DNA of 11,129 bases from Methanobacteriaceae archaeon UBA349 (GTDB lineage: Archaea > Methanobacteriota > Methanobacteria > Methanobacteriales > Methanobacteriaceae), in assembly GCA_002509745.1 (NCBI GenBank), contig DAWK01000157.1:1-11129 (forward strand). The letters are read 5' to 3'. The position numbers and the translations under genes are program-made. The notes beneath the pieces are model-generated. The model was not told where the DNA came from and did not search any database. It saw nothing but the letters and a program-made list of their open reading frames with translations. This document shows, piece after piece, positions 1 through 7,269 of the stretch (within the stretch, counting starts at the first letter, position 1; every line of letters begins with the position of its first letter).

Positions 1-66
1 TTCATACTACATTTTATATTTTTAACAAGCATAGCATTAATAATTCATGTTTTTATATTGTTTATC

Positions 67-1041
67 ATGGATACTTTAATTTTCATGATAATAGCTTTAG
101 CAGTTTTCATAGACCTTTTAATGGGCGAACTCCCTTCAAAAATACATCCTGTAGTGTGGATGGGCCAATCAATTTATTTTTTAAAGCAGTATTTAATTAA
201 AATAAAAAGTAAATGGTCTGGTTTCATATTAACATTTGTATTAACTGTTTTTTTTGCTTTATCAACTATAATAATTCTTTATTATACATCATTTAATTAT
301 ATAATTTATATTTTGATTTCGGGAATTTTGTTATCTACTACTTTCTCTATAAAAATGCTTATTGAATCTTCAAAAGATGTTGCAACTAATTTATCCTTAA
401 ATTCAGAAAAAGCCAGACAAAAAGTTTCTTATCTTGTAAGTCGAGACACTAAAAATTTAGAAGATTCTCAACTGATATCCGCTACAATTGAAAGTTTAAC
501 GGAAAATATAACTGATTCTATCACCTCACCTATTTTGTTTGCATTTATATTTGGAGTACCTGGTGCAATGTTTTTCAGAATTGTAAATACTTTAGATGCT
601 ATGGTTGGATATAAAAATGAAGAAAATGCACTTATTGGTTGGTTTCCGGCTAAATTAGATGATATTCTTAATTATATTCCAGCAAGAGTCACGGGTTTAA
701 TAATTGTCATTGCTGCATTTATTTTAAGAATGAATTGGAGAAATAGTTTCAGAATAATGATGCGAGATGCTAGAAATTCTCCAAGCCCTAATTCTGGTTT
801 TACAATGGCTGCTGCAGCTGGAGCACTGGAAATACAATTAGAAAAACCAAATGTATATTTAATTGGAGATAATAAAAAAAATCTAAACATTGAAACAATT
901 CATGCTGCCATAAAACTTACTAAAATGGCTGTGTTTTTATTTTTAATTATTTCAATAAGTTTTTTTGCTTTAATATATTACCTAATATCAATTTATTTAA
1001 TTTGTAGTGAAAATAATATACTGTTCAAAATATTTTATTAA
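67..1041 (+). CDS. cbiB: CbiB/CobD, adenosylcobinamide-phosphate synthase
   Basis: Integral membrane enzyme of late cobalamin synthesis that joins the aminopropanol (phosphate) arm to adenosylcobyric acid. Seen: 324 residues with several hydrophobic segments (about 5-19, 52-90, 154-170, 207-221, 286-312) and the family blocks in order: DLLMGE at 16-21, HPVVWMG at 27-33, SRDT at 125-128, ESLTENITDSITSP at 142-154, NTLDAMVGY at 174-182 and ARNSPSPNSG at 235-244. Length fits the family. The ATG at 67 is preferred over the TTG at 58 because the protein then begins just before the first membrane segment, as CbiB proteins do. No clear ribosome site precedes either start, and the frame stays open to the window edge, so the start is the weak point. 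cbiG follows 62 bp downstream on the same strand, consistent with co-transcription. Confidence 0.95.
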   Translation: MDTLIFMIIALAVFIDLLMGELPSKIHPVVWMGQSIYFLKQYLIKIKSKWSGFILTFVLTVFFALSTIIILYYTSFNYIIYILISGILLSTTFSIKMLIESSKDVATNLSLNSEKARQKVSYLVSRDTKNLEDSQLISATIESLTENITDSITSPILFAFIFGVPGAMFFRIVNTLDAMVGYKNEENALIGWFPAKLDDILNYIPARVTGLIIVIAAFILRMNWRNSFRIMMRDARNSPSPNSGFTMAAAAGALEIQLEKPNVYLIGDNKKNLNIETIHAAIKLTKMAVFLFLIISISFFALIYYLISIYLICSENNILFKIFY

Positions 1042-1103
1042 TACCTTAAAGTAAATTTTAATTTAATTCAAAATGTTTCAATATAGAATTTGAAGGAAAA
1101 ATA

Positions 1104-2246
1104 ATGAAAATAGCAATATTATCTGTTAGTAAACATGGTAAAGAGCTGGCCAATAAGCTTAAAATAAATCTAGAACAAGATTCTACCATAATCCAGGTTC
1201 AAATATTCCATAAGAATGCTAAGAACAATCTAATTAAAGTATTTAATGATTTTGACGCAATTATAGGTGTTATGGCTTTAGGTATCATGGTCAGAATTTC
1301 TTGTGGATTAATTTCAAATAAAATTACAGATCCTGCTATCATTGTAATTGATGATTGTGGAAATAATGTTATTAGCCTATTGTCCGGCCATTTAGGCGGT
1401 GCCAATAATTTAACTATTAAAATAGCTGATTTAATAGATTCTAATCCAGTTATAACCACTTCAACAGATATTCATGGTTTTGTAGGAATTGATGAAATGG
1501 CCCGGAAACTTCACTGGGAAATTATGGATCCTAAATTAATTCTTAATTTTAATTCTTTTATTTTAAAAGGAGAAAAAATTGGCTTATTTTCTAATAAAAA
1601 TATAGATTATTTGTTATATGATCCAAAAATTAGTAAAACATATCAATATTCATCTGGAATGGATTTAAAAGATAATTTCAATATATCTAATCAAATATCT
1701 AATAATTTTCAAGAAAATGATATTTTAGCAGTTAATTGCTCTGAAAAACCATATGATGTGGATTTAAATTCAAATGATTCTAATTTAAAAAACGATTTAA
1801 ATAAAAGCATTTTAAATGAAGATAAAAATATTAATAACTCTGTTTTTTTGATTTTAAGGCCTAAAAAATTAGTAATCGGTATTGGAAGCCGAAAAGGAGT
1901 TTCTAAAGATCAAGTAATAATTTCCATAAAAAAAGCTGCTGAAATATTAAACTTGCCTGTGAATAGATTTGATTTAGTGGCCACGGCTGAAATTAAACAA
2001 AATGAAAAAGGAATTTTAGAAGCATCTGATGAGTTAAATATTCCTTTGAAAATTGTTAAAATGGATCAAATAAAAGAATTCGAATCAGAACAGATGCATC
2101 CTTCAGAGTTTGTAGAAAATACTTTTGGAGTAAAAGGAGTATGTGAACCTGCAGCTCTTTTAATAGCGGGTAATAATTCCAAATTAATATTTAAAAAGAC
2201 CTCATTCAATGGTGTTACTATTGCAGTTGCAGTTTCTGATAATTAA
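1104..2246 (+). CDS. cbiG: CbiG, cobalt-precorrin-5A hydrolase
   Basis: Opens the delta-lactone of cobalt-precorrin-5A, releasing acetaldehyde, in the anaerobic corrin ring-contraction branch; cytoplasmic. Seen: 380 residues. The N-terminal and middle domains (about 1-185) contain SGHLGGAN at 94-101 and TTSTD at 118-122. The C-terminal CbiG domain begins near 254 with GIGSRKG at 259-265 and carries GVKGVCEPAAL at 342-352; these are the usual CbiG blocks. Between the domains (about 185-246) lies a poorly conserved, Asn/Asp-rich stretch, densest at 213-246, that looks like a low-complexity linker. The start is set by GAAGGA at 1092-1097, about 6 bases before the ATG. It lies 62 bp downstream of cbiB and works in the same pathway, so a two-gene transcript is likely. 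Confidence 0.95.
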   Translation: MKIAILSVSKHGKELANKLKINLEQDSTIIQVQIFHKNAKNNLIKVFNDFDAIIGVMALGIMVRISCGLISNKITDPAIIVIDDCGNNVISLLSGHLGGANNLTIKIADLIDSNPVITTSTDIHGFVGIDEMARKLHWEIMDPKLILNFNSFILKGEKIGLFSNKNIDYLLYDPKISKTYQYSSGMDLKDNFNISNQISNNFQENDILAVNCSEKPYDVDLNSNDSNLKNDLNKSILNEDKNINNSVFLILRPKKLVIGIGSRKGVSKDQVIISIKKAAEILNLPVNRFDLVATAEIKQNEKGILEASDELNIPLKIVKMDQIKEFESEQMHPSEFVENTFGVKGVCEPAALLIAGNNSKLIFKKTSFNGVTIAVAVSDN

Positions 2247-2250
2247 ATAT

Positions 2251-2285
2251 GGATTTTTAAATTTAAATAAAAATTTAAATATTCC
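2251..2285 (+). terminator. AT-rich hairpin after cbiG, possible terminator
   Basis: Just past the cbiG stop, the arms from 2251 (GGATTTTTAAATTT) and up to 2285 (ATTTAAATATTCC) can pair imperfectly, with a GGA/TCC clamp at the base. Two ATTTAAAT palindromes (2261-2268 and 2273-2280) lie inside it, separated by AAAA. The stem is nearly all A-T, and no long T-run follows directly. It may mark the end of the cbiB-cbiG transcript, but such structures arise easily in DNA this AT-rich. Confidence 0.3.
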
Positions 2286-2313
2286 TGAATGGATATTAAA
2301 ATATATACCAAAA

Positions 2314-2326
2314 CCTTTTTAAATAA
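2314..2326 (+). promoter_or_regulatory. Candidate TATA element for the UPF0147 gene
   Basis: CCTTTTTAAATAA sits about 70-80 bases before the UPF0147 start. An archaeal TATA box here would place transcription start roughly 25 bases downstream and leave a leader of about 50 bases carrying the GGAGGA ribosome site. It is assigned by position and A/T pattern only; other A/T tracts nearby could serve. Confidence 0.3.
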
Positions 2327-2395
2327 AGTAACATAAAGCACATTGAATATAACTATTATCTAAATTTTTTTGGAATTATACTTGGAGGAATTATT

Positions 2396-2650
2396 ATGAG
2401 TAAGGATGCATTTAATCGCGTTTCTGATATTTTAAAACATATAACTGAAGATACTAGCGTTCCACGTAATATACGCAGGGCTGCAGAAGAATCAAATGAA
2501 ATATTGAATAATGAAGGGGAAGACTCTACCGTAAGAGCAAGTACTGTGATTTCAATTCTCGATGAGATTAGTAACGACCCAAATATACCAATTCATGCTA
2601 GAACATTAATTTGGGAAATTCTAAGTGAATTAGAATCAATTCGGAACTAA
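2396..2650 (+). CDS. UPF0147 family protein, function unknown
   Basis: A small (84 aa), charged, probably all-helical protein of an archaeal family without an assigned function. Seen: two similar halves. The first, around residues 19-31 ([13 protein letters not shown]), resembles the second around 60-71 ([12 protein letters not shown]); each has an acidic residue, a V/I-P pair and then a basic helix, which suggests an internal duplication of a helical hairpin. There are no cysteines, signal peptide or membrane segment, so it is cytosolic. The start is firm: TTGGAGGAATT at 2382-2392 places a strong GGAGGA site just before the ATG. It stands alone, with a 149-bp leader after cbiG and convergent to the aldolase gene, so it probably has its own promoter. 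The family name is recognised from the sequence pattern; no function can be inferred from its neighbours. Confidence 0.9.
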   Translation: MSKDAFNRVSDILKHITEDTSVPRNIRRAAEESNEILNNEGEDSTVRASTVISILDEISNDPNIPIHARTLIWEILSELESIRN

Positions 2651-2796
2651 ATTATTAAATTTTTATTATTTTAATCTTATTTCATTAATTAAAAAATACA
2701 ATAACTATTAAATATTATATTAAATTATTTCTAGATTAATTTAATTGTATTAAATATAATAATTACTAATTAATTCTTATTTTTAAATAAATCAAC

Positions 2797-2833
2797 ACTG
2801 ATTTTTGCTTATTTTTAGTTTTTATAAATCAGT
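2797..2833 (-). terminator. Hairpin between convergent UPF0147 and aldolase genes
   Basis: ACTGATTT (2797-2804) and AAATCAGT (2826-2833) form a perfect 8-bp stem around a 21-base loop. On the minus strand it begins about 10 bases past the aldolase stop and is followed by a T-rich tract, as expected of a transcript end. On the plus strand the right arm runs into TTTTT (2833-2837), so it might serve the UPF0147 transcript too. The rest of the 193-bp gap (2651-2843) is A/T-rich with nothing else recognised. Confidence 0.4.
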
Positions 2834-2843
2834 TTTTGTAAAT

Positions 2844-3431
2844 TTATTTATTATTTATATTGAGAATATGGGATACAAACTGGGTTTTTGCTATTTCTTC
2901 TACAAATTCTGCCAGTGAAGCTGCTTCTTTTACATTAATCCCACTAGCTACTACTCCGTGATTTTTTAATATGATTACATCTTCATCTATCATCTTTTCA
3001 GCGGTTTCCTGAGCAAGTTCTGTACTGCCTGGCTTTTTATATTCCAATTCTTCTAAATATGGCTTTTTAATTTTACCAAAACCTTCTAATCTTCTTATTT
3101 TTTCATCCGAAAATGAGAAACCAGTTGCATACGGAGAATGGGTGTGCACAATTCCCATAATGTCTGGCCTATTTTTATAAATTTCTAAATGTAATAAAAT
3201 TTCAGAAGAAGGATTTCCTCGGGATAGAGAATTACCATTTAAATCAACTAAAACCACAGTTTCCTGATTAACATCTGCTAATGAAATGCCAGTGGGTGTT
3301 ATAGCTACAATATCCATTTTATGGTCTTTAAATCTAGCACTAACGTTTCCTGCCTTACCTGAGACAAGTTTTCTGTTAAAAATATAATTTGAAGCGTCTA
3401 TTACAGATTCTACCAGATTTTTTCCACTCAT
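2844..3431 (-). CDS. fucA: Class II aldolase (L-fuculose-phosphate aldolase-like)
   Basis: A zinc-dependent aldolase that cleaves a phosphorylated ketose to lactaldehyde and dihydroxyacetone phosphate; in methanogens the MJ1418-type enzyme is proposed to supply lactaldehyde for coenzyme F420. Seen (195 aa): GKAGNVS at 25-31, TPTG at 45-48, SSE at 75-77 with the catalytic Glu77, HTH with zinc ligands His96 and His98, and NHG with His158. All are where class II aldolases have them. The frame continues 17 codons upstream to an ATG at 3482. I prefer 3431 because it gives the family's usual N-terminus and follows an ATGGGGAT stretch about 9 bases away, but the longer form is possible. It lies downstream of the polymerase gene on the same strand and could be co-transcribed. 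AATTTATAG at about 3467-3475 might instead be its own TATA element. The aldolase class is certain; the exact substrate is not. Confidence 0.88.
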   Translation of the reverse strand: MSGKNLVESVIDASNYIFNRKLVSGKAGNVSARFKDHKMDIVAITPTGISLADVNQETVVLVDLNGNSLSRGNPSSEILLHLEIYKNRPDIMGIVHTHSPYATGFSFSDEKIRRLEGFGKIKKPYLEELEYKKPGSTELAQETAEKMIDEDVIILKNHGVVASGINVKEAASLAEFVEEIAKTQFVSHILNINNK

Positions 3432-3521
3432 TTTAAATATCCCCATATCCTGATTATTAAAACAATATTCTATAAATTTCATTTAAAACTAATAATCTCA
3501 CACAAAAATTAATTAAAAATA

Positions 3522-5147
3522 TCATTCACTAAATTTTAAAAGCTTGAATTCGCCCCTTTGAATCACTGGAACTTCTCCACAAGTAGGAACTATATTAAGC
3601 CGTTTCATGAAATCGGTTTGGGACTGGAATGTTCCGGAGTTTATCATATGAACTCCTTTGTAGTTTTTGTAGGAGTTAATATGGACATGACCAGTATGGA
3701 ATATATGTGGGATATCTTCCATTACTAAATAATCCTCTATTTCAGAAGCTAACGGAGTTCTTTCACCATATATTGGCGCTAAATGTCTTTTTTCAAGAAG
3801 TTCTTTCATAATAATGTCAGATCTCTCTTGACTTAATCCTTTAATACTCATGGTAATGTCAAGAAAACTGTTGCCGTGATAAATAAGAGTTTTTATACCA
3901 TCAAGACTTACAATGGCCGGGCTACTTACAAATTCAGCATTTTTAAGATTGTAAAGAGCCTTAGCATATTCTTCTGGAACTGCTGGCTGGGGTTCAGCTA
4001 ATCTTGATGCGTCGTGGTTTCCCGGTGCAAAAATTATTTTTATATCTGACCTGATTTGACCAAATAAGCGGGCTGCTTCTTCATATTGTCGAGTTATGTC
4101 TTTTATATTAAGATCATCATCTTGATTTGGGTAAACACCAATTCCATCTACTATATCTCCTGCAACCAAGAGATATTTAACATCTTTAGCTATTTCAATT
4201 TGCTCAGGACTTCCAAATTCACAATTAATCCATTTTATAAATTTTTCAAATACATCTTCCAAAAAGTTGAGGCTTCCTATATGAACATCAGATATAAAAA
4301 CAGCAGAAAAATTCATGGGTTTTTCTTCAATTCTTGGAACTCCCGGATGAATAATTTCTGAAGAAATAAATAAATTTCCTTTTCTAATTCCTATAATGCC
4401 AATAACTTCATCCCTAACAATGGTTTCCGACTTTTCAAATAGCTTGTGATTATCATTATGTACTAAAACACTGATTTCACCCGTTTCATCTTCTATTTCC
4501 AGTATTTTATGCCCATTTTTAGTAGTTCGGAAATCTTTTACCATTCCAATAATTTTAACTTCATCTTTTGTTTGAAAAATGTCTGTAATTGAGATAGAAC
4601 CTTTTAATTCCCTTCTTTTTGATAATATGCCTTTAATTTTCTCATATCTACTATTAAAATAAGAAATCATATCCTTAATATCTCCACTGGTGTAAGATTT
4701 CTTACTAGTATCTTGAATAATCTCGAAATTAAATTCCACATTACTTGGAATATTTAATGACTGGATATCTGCTTCAGAAACAGATTCAGTAACTAAATCA
4801 ATTTCCGGTGAATAATTACCTAATGAAGAATATTCTGTGTCAATTTCTGGGTTTTCCAGGTTTTCTATTCTTGATTCCAATTTTAAACTAGAATCGAAGT
4901 TTGTGGAGTTAGGTTCCGAACTTGAAATTTTTACTTGGCTTATTATACCTTCTTTTTCTAAAAAACGATCTAACATTTCTCCAGTTAAAATTACAAGATC
5001 TCTTTTTTTTATTCCTTTTCCAACTAGATCTGTAATTAATGAAGAAGAAATGTGAACAGGATCGTCTAATAAGTTAATTTTGTCGTAAGCAACTTCATTA
5101 ACTAAAATTCCGGCATCAGCAAACTTAAGTAGAATATTTTGACTCAT
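3522..5147 (-). CDS. polB: DNA polymerase D (Pol II) small subunit DP1
   Basis: The small subunit of the euryarchaeal replicative D-family polymerase. It provides the Mre11-like 3'-5' proofreading exonuclease and partners the large catalytic subunit DP2, which is not in this window. Seen (541 aa): an N-terminal helical region (1-70); an acidic, Ser-rich, poorly conserved linker (about 72-150); an OB fold (about 195-265, [10 protein letters not shown] to [10 protein letters not shown]); and a calcineurin-like phosphoesterase domain. The phosphoesterase metal-site motifs are all intact: DVH at 287-289, GDIVD at 330-334, GNHD at 376-379, YHGN at 423-426 and GHVH at 486-489. The exonuclease should therefore be active. 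The start ATG has only a weak upstream site (AAAGAT). It is first on the minus strand before the aldolase gene and divergent from the gene at 5511. Confidence 0.96.
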   Translation of the reverse strand: MSQNILLKFADAGILVNEVAYDKINLLDDPVHISSSLITDLVGKGIKKRDLVILTGEMLDRFLEKEGIISQVKISSSEPNSTNFDSSLKLESRIENLENPEIDTEYSSLGNYSPEIDLVTESVSEADIQSLNIPSNVEFNFEIIQDTSKKSYTSGDIKDMISYFNSRYEKIKGILSKRRELKGSISITDIFQTKDEVKIIGMVKDFRTTKNGHKILEIEDETGEISVLVHNDNHKLFEKSETIVRDEVIGIIGIRKGNLFISSEIIHPGVPRIEEKPMNFSAVFISDVHIGSLNFLEDVFEKFIKWINCEFGSPEQIEIAKDVKYLLVAGDIVDGIGVYPNQDDDLNIKDITRQYEEAARLFGQIRSDIKIIFAPGNHDASRLAEPQPAVPEEYAKALYNLKNAEFVSSPAIVSLDGIKTLIYHGNSFLDITMSIKGLSQERSDIIMKELLEKRHLAPIYGERTPLASEIEDYLVMEDIPHIFHTGHVHINSYKNYKGVHMINSGTFQSQTDFMKRLNIVPTCGEVPVIQRGEFKLLKFSE

Positions 5148-5182
5148 AATAATCTTTAAATTAATTTTTAAAATGATAAATA

Positions 5183-5198
5183 GTTAAATATTTTTAAC
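5183..5198. promoter_or_regulatory. Inverted repeat upstream of DP1, possible operator
   Basis: GTTAAA (5183-5188) and TTTAAC (5193-5198) form a perfect 6-bp inverted repeat with a 4-base spacer, 36-51 bases before the DP1 start codon. That is the zone where a promoter or regulator site would sit. It is short and AT-rich, so chance is a real alternative. Confidence 0.22.
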
Positions 5199-5409
5199 AA
5201 TAATATCTTAATTAGTGAACTATAATTTAATGTTAGAAATTCTTATATAAAATACTAGTTACAATCATATAAATAGTAAATCTGAGTAGTAATTTTATAA
5301 GATAAATTTATAAATAAATTCTAAACAATTATTCAATAACAATCATTAATTAAATTATTTCAAGCCTCTAAAGAATCCATTTAAAAAATAATTAATCTAA
5401 ATATTTAAT

Positions 5410-5422
5410 TTAAACGGTTTAA
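5410..5422. promoter_or_regulatory. Perfect 13-bp palindrome, possible operator
   Basis: TTAAACGGTTTAA is a perfect odd palindrome. It is one of the few G/C-containing spots in the gap, and it sits about 90-100 bases upstream of the start at 5511, just before the candidate TATA elements. Position and symmetry fit a regulator binding site. No second copy was noticed in the window. Confidence 0.28.
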
Positions 5423-5456
5423 GATGTAAAATACTTATTTAAAGCACATAAAATTA

Positions 5457-5464
5457 TTTATATT
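5457..5464 (+). promoter_or_regulatory. Candidate TATA box for the 5511-7178 unit
   Basis: TTTATATT lies about 50 bases before the TTG start at 5511. Transcription would begin near 5487, leaving a leader of about 25 bases that contains the AGGTGGT ribosome site. The more upstream TTATTTAAAG (about 5435-5444) is an alternative. Confidence 0.33.
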
Positions 5465-5510
5465 AATTTATAATAATCTAAACTCTTCTACATAGCAAAA
5501 AGGTGGTTAT

Positions 5511-6032
5511 TTGTCAAGAATTTTGAAATTCATAATTTTTCTAGTATTTTTCATAGTTTTTTTTGAAGTGGGATTAGTTAGCTCATACACTATAGTTACT
5601 TCACAACCCCCTGATATTGAAAAGTTAATGAACATGCAAGTTGACAGAATTTCTGCAATTTTTAATGTGGGTGGCGATGTGAATAAAGCATTAACTGGCA
5701 CTCCGGATATTTTGAATATATCAAATACTAATTTAGTGTCTCAATCACTTCAAATTAAGGCTAAATTAGATGGAGTTGACATAAAAACTCTCAATGCCAC
5801 AAGTTTTGCTGATCAAAGCAAAAGTCCAGTTCCGGTCAACCTTACTATAATGGGTTATAAAGAAAATAGTACTGGTGGTAACAGTACTGGCGGAGGACAA
5901 ATTGTAATTACCCCTAGTGCAGATTTCATGATTACAGCCACTGCAAATGCTAATAGTACTAGCAAAGGATTTTTAATAGATTTGAACTCTATTAAGATAG
6001 TTTCAATTTCTAGAATGTATACCAATAACTGA
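5511..6032 (+). CDS. Small exported or membrane-anchored protein, function unknown
   Basis: I do not recognise this 173-aa protein. Seen: a basic start (MSRILK) followed by a strongly hydrophobic Phe/Ile/Val segment at about 7-24, which is either an uncleaved anchor or a signal peptide. The rest would lie outside the membrane. It has no cysteines and is rich in Ser, Thr and Asn, with N-x-S/T sites and a short Gly/Ser/Thr/Asn linker at 119-129. The last third looks beta-rich (QIVITPSADFMITATANA). The start is TTG: AGGTGGT at 5501-5507 lies just before it, and the next ATG is after the hydrophobic segment. It is 78 bp upstream of cbiH on the same strand, so the two are likely co-transcribed, but nothing in it points to cobalamin work. 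Codon use looks like that of its neighbours. Confidence 0.78.
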   Translation: MSRILKFIIFLVFFIVFFEVGLVSSYTIVTSQPPDIEKLMNMQVDRISAIFNVGGDVNKALTGTPDILNISNTNLVSQSLQIKAKLDGVDIKTLNATSFADQSKSPVPVNLTIMGYKENSTGGNSTGGGQIVITPSADFMITATANANSTSKGFLIDLNSIKIVSISRMYTNN

Positions 6033-6110
6033 ATAATTAATTCAGTTTAGAGAAATACGCCAGTTAAAAACCCAATAACAACATTCAGAATCAAAAAAAG
6101 AGTGAATTTC

Positions 6111-7178
6111 ATGATTAGTATTATAGGCATAGGACCTTCACCTAAGGATATAACTCTGAGGGCATTGGAATCTATAGAAAAAGCGGAAGTAGTCATTGGA
6201 TATAAAAAGTACATTGATTCGATTGAAGACTTATTAAATGGAAAAGAAGTTATTAAAAAGGGAATGGGTGATGAAATCGCCCGAGTAGAAATGGCCATTC
6301 AAAAGCATCTGGATGGTAAACAAGTAGCATTAATCAGTTCTGGGGATCCTGGAATTTTTGGCATGGCCAATGTTTTCTTTCAATTAGCTGGAAAATATAG
6401 TGGTATTCAATTCGAAATCGTTCCTGGGGTTACAGCAGCTAACTATGGTGCTTCTTTATTAGGAGCACCGCTACACGACTTTGCAGTTATTAGCTTGAGT
6501 GACATATTAACTCCTTTAAGTGAAATAAAGCGTAAAATTAAGCATGCTGCACTAGGAGGCATGGTTATAGCTTTGTATAACCCTATCAGCAAAACCCGAA
6601 AATCACCATTTCGAGAAGCTATTAAAATACTTATGAATACTATAAATCCTGCCACTACGGTTGGATTTGTTAAAAGTAGTTCTCAACCACCTCAAATCAC
6701 AGTTACAACTCTAGAAAACCTAGAAGAAGATCAAATTGACATGTCAACCATAATAATTATTGGTAATTCTACTACCTATGTAGAAAATGGACAGATGATC
6801 ACTCCCCGAGGATATGTGGTTAAACAACCAATCCACCCTCTTTCAAAAGAGTTTTATGAGAAATTTCTGAATGGAGAAAATATAGACGGGCATAATAGGT
6901 CATGTGAATACTATCCCTGCCATCATCATCCTCAAAACTGCACATTTTGCTACTGTCCTTTCTACCCTTGCGGGGATGCTTCAACAGGAGGCCATTGGAT
7001 CAAAGACAAGGGTTTATGGAGCTGTCAGGACTGTGAGTGGATTCACCAAGATGCTACAGTTAACTGTATAATGGAAAAACTACCTGAAATCTTAGATGAT
7101 GTTGAAGACCTTAAAAAGAAGAAAAAAGATCTCTTAAAACTGCGAAGGGAATGTATTTTTAAGACTTCTCAAATATAA
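6111..7178 (+). CDS. cbiH: CbiH, cobalt-precorrin-3 C17-methyltransferase, fused to a cysteine-rich domain
   Basis: Uses S-adenosylmethionine to methylate C17 and contract the ring of the cobalt-precorrin in the anaerobic pathway. Seen (355 aa): a tetrapyrrole methylase domain at about 1-240 with GIGPS at 6-10, [11 protein letters not shown] at 77-87 and [17 protein letters not shown] at 104-120. A second domain at about 262-320 carries cysteines 265, 270, 277, 280, 282, 287, 305, 308 and 319 plus HHH at 271-273. It matches the pattern of the stand-alone 'cysteine-rich small domain' family (CEYYPC...[11 protein letters not shown]...CQDC) and probably binds metal or an iron-sulfur cluster. A charged helix with a Lys-rich stretch (331-346) ends the protein. 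ATG 6111 is chosen over GTG 6102 because that GTG belongs to a GAGTGA ribosome site, and MISIIGIG is the family's normal start. The fusion may aid ring contraction, as the C-terminal metal domain of bacterial CbiH60 suggests; that link is inference. Confidence 0.93.
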   Translation: MISIIGIGPSPKDITLRALESIEKAEVVIGYKKYIDSIEDLLNGKEVIKKGMGDEIARVEMAIQKHLDGKQVALISSGDPGIFGMANVFFQLAGKYSGIQFEIVPGVTAANYGASLLGAPLHDFAVISLSDILTPLSEIKRKIKHAALGGMVIALYNPISKTRKSPFREAIKILMNTINPATTVGFVKSSSQPPQITVTTLENLEEDQIDMSTIIIIGNSTTYVENGQMITPRGYVVKQPIHPLSKEFYEKFLNGENIDGHNRSCEYYPCHHHPQNCTFCYCPFYPCGDASTGGHWIKDKGLWSCQDCEWIHQDATVNCIMEKLPEILDDVEDLKKKKKDLLKLRRECIFKTSQI

Positions 7179-7198
7179 TAATTAATTAAATAACATTC

Positions 7199-7243
7199 TT
7201 TTTTATTAATTTTTAATAACTGCTAGAATCTTTAATTAGATTC
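7199..7243. terminator. Terminator zone between convergent cbiH and the pilin-like unit
   Basis: Two T-runs on the plus strand (7199-7204 and 7210-7214) suit archaeal T-tract termination of cbiH. TTATTAA/TTAATAA (7203-7209 and 7213-7219) pair around TTT. GAATCT/AGATTC (7226-7231 and 7238-7243) form a second hairpin, with 6 bases in the loop, on the side facing the minus-strand gene. Convergent genes end here with only 91 bp between them. Confidence 0.42.
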
Positions 7244-7269
7244 ATTATACAAATTTGATGGTATTGGAT

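Larger units (their letters stand above)
5148..5510. other. 363-bp divergent intergenic region, promoters of DP1 and the 5511 gene
   Basis: No coding frame with a plausible start is visible on the plus strand of this very AT-rich stretch; ATG codons there end within a few codons. It must carry divergent promoters. TATA-like elements include TTATATAAAA at about 5242-5251 and CATATAAATAG at about 5267-5277, but neither is at a convincing distance from a start. The elements at 5183-5198, 5410-5422 and 5457-5464 are listed separately. Confidence 0.6.

Noticed and set aside
672..890. Minus-strand frame of 72 codons inside cbiB
   Set aside because: It is antisense to conserved CbiB motifs, has no ribosome site and no recognisable protein features.
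1042..1103. Possible cobalamin riboswitch in the leaders of cbiG and the other cobalamin genes
   Set aside because: The gaps are too short or too A/T-rich, no conserved B12-box-like structure was seen, and cobalamin riboswitches are largely bacterial.
1199..1459. Minus-strand frame of 86 codons inside cbiG
   Set aside because: It lies opposite the conserved SGHLGGAN region and is explained as a shadow of cbiG codon use.
4086..4361. Plus-strand frame of 91 codons inside the DP1 gene
   Set aside because: It is antisense to the phosphoesterase motifs; the Phe/Ile/Asn/Ser-rich translation is typical of a shadow frame.
5148..5510. Replication origin next to the DNA polymerase gene
   Set aside because: A/T-rich with short palindromes, but no repeated G-rich origin-recognition-box-like motifs and no cdc6/orc1 gene in the window.
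6047..6298. Minus-strand frame of 83 codons at the cbiH start
   Set aside because: Hydrophobic by composition only; it is opposite the conserved CbiH N-terminus.
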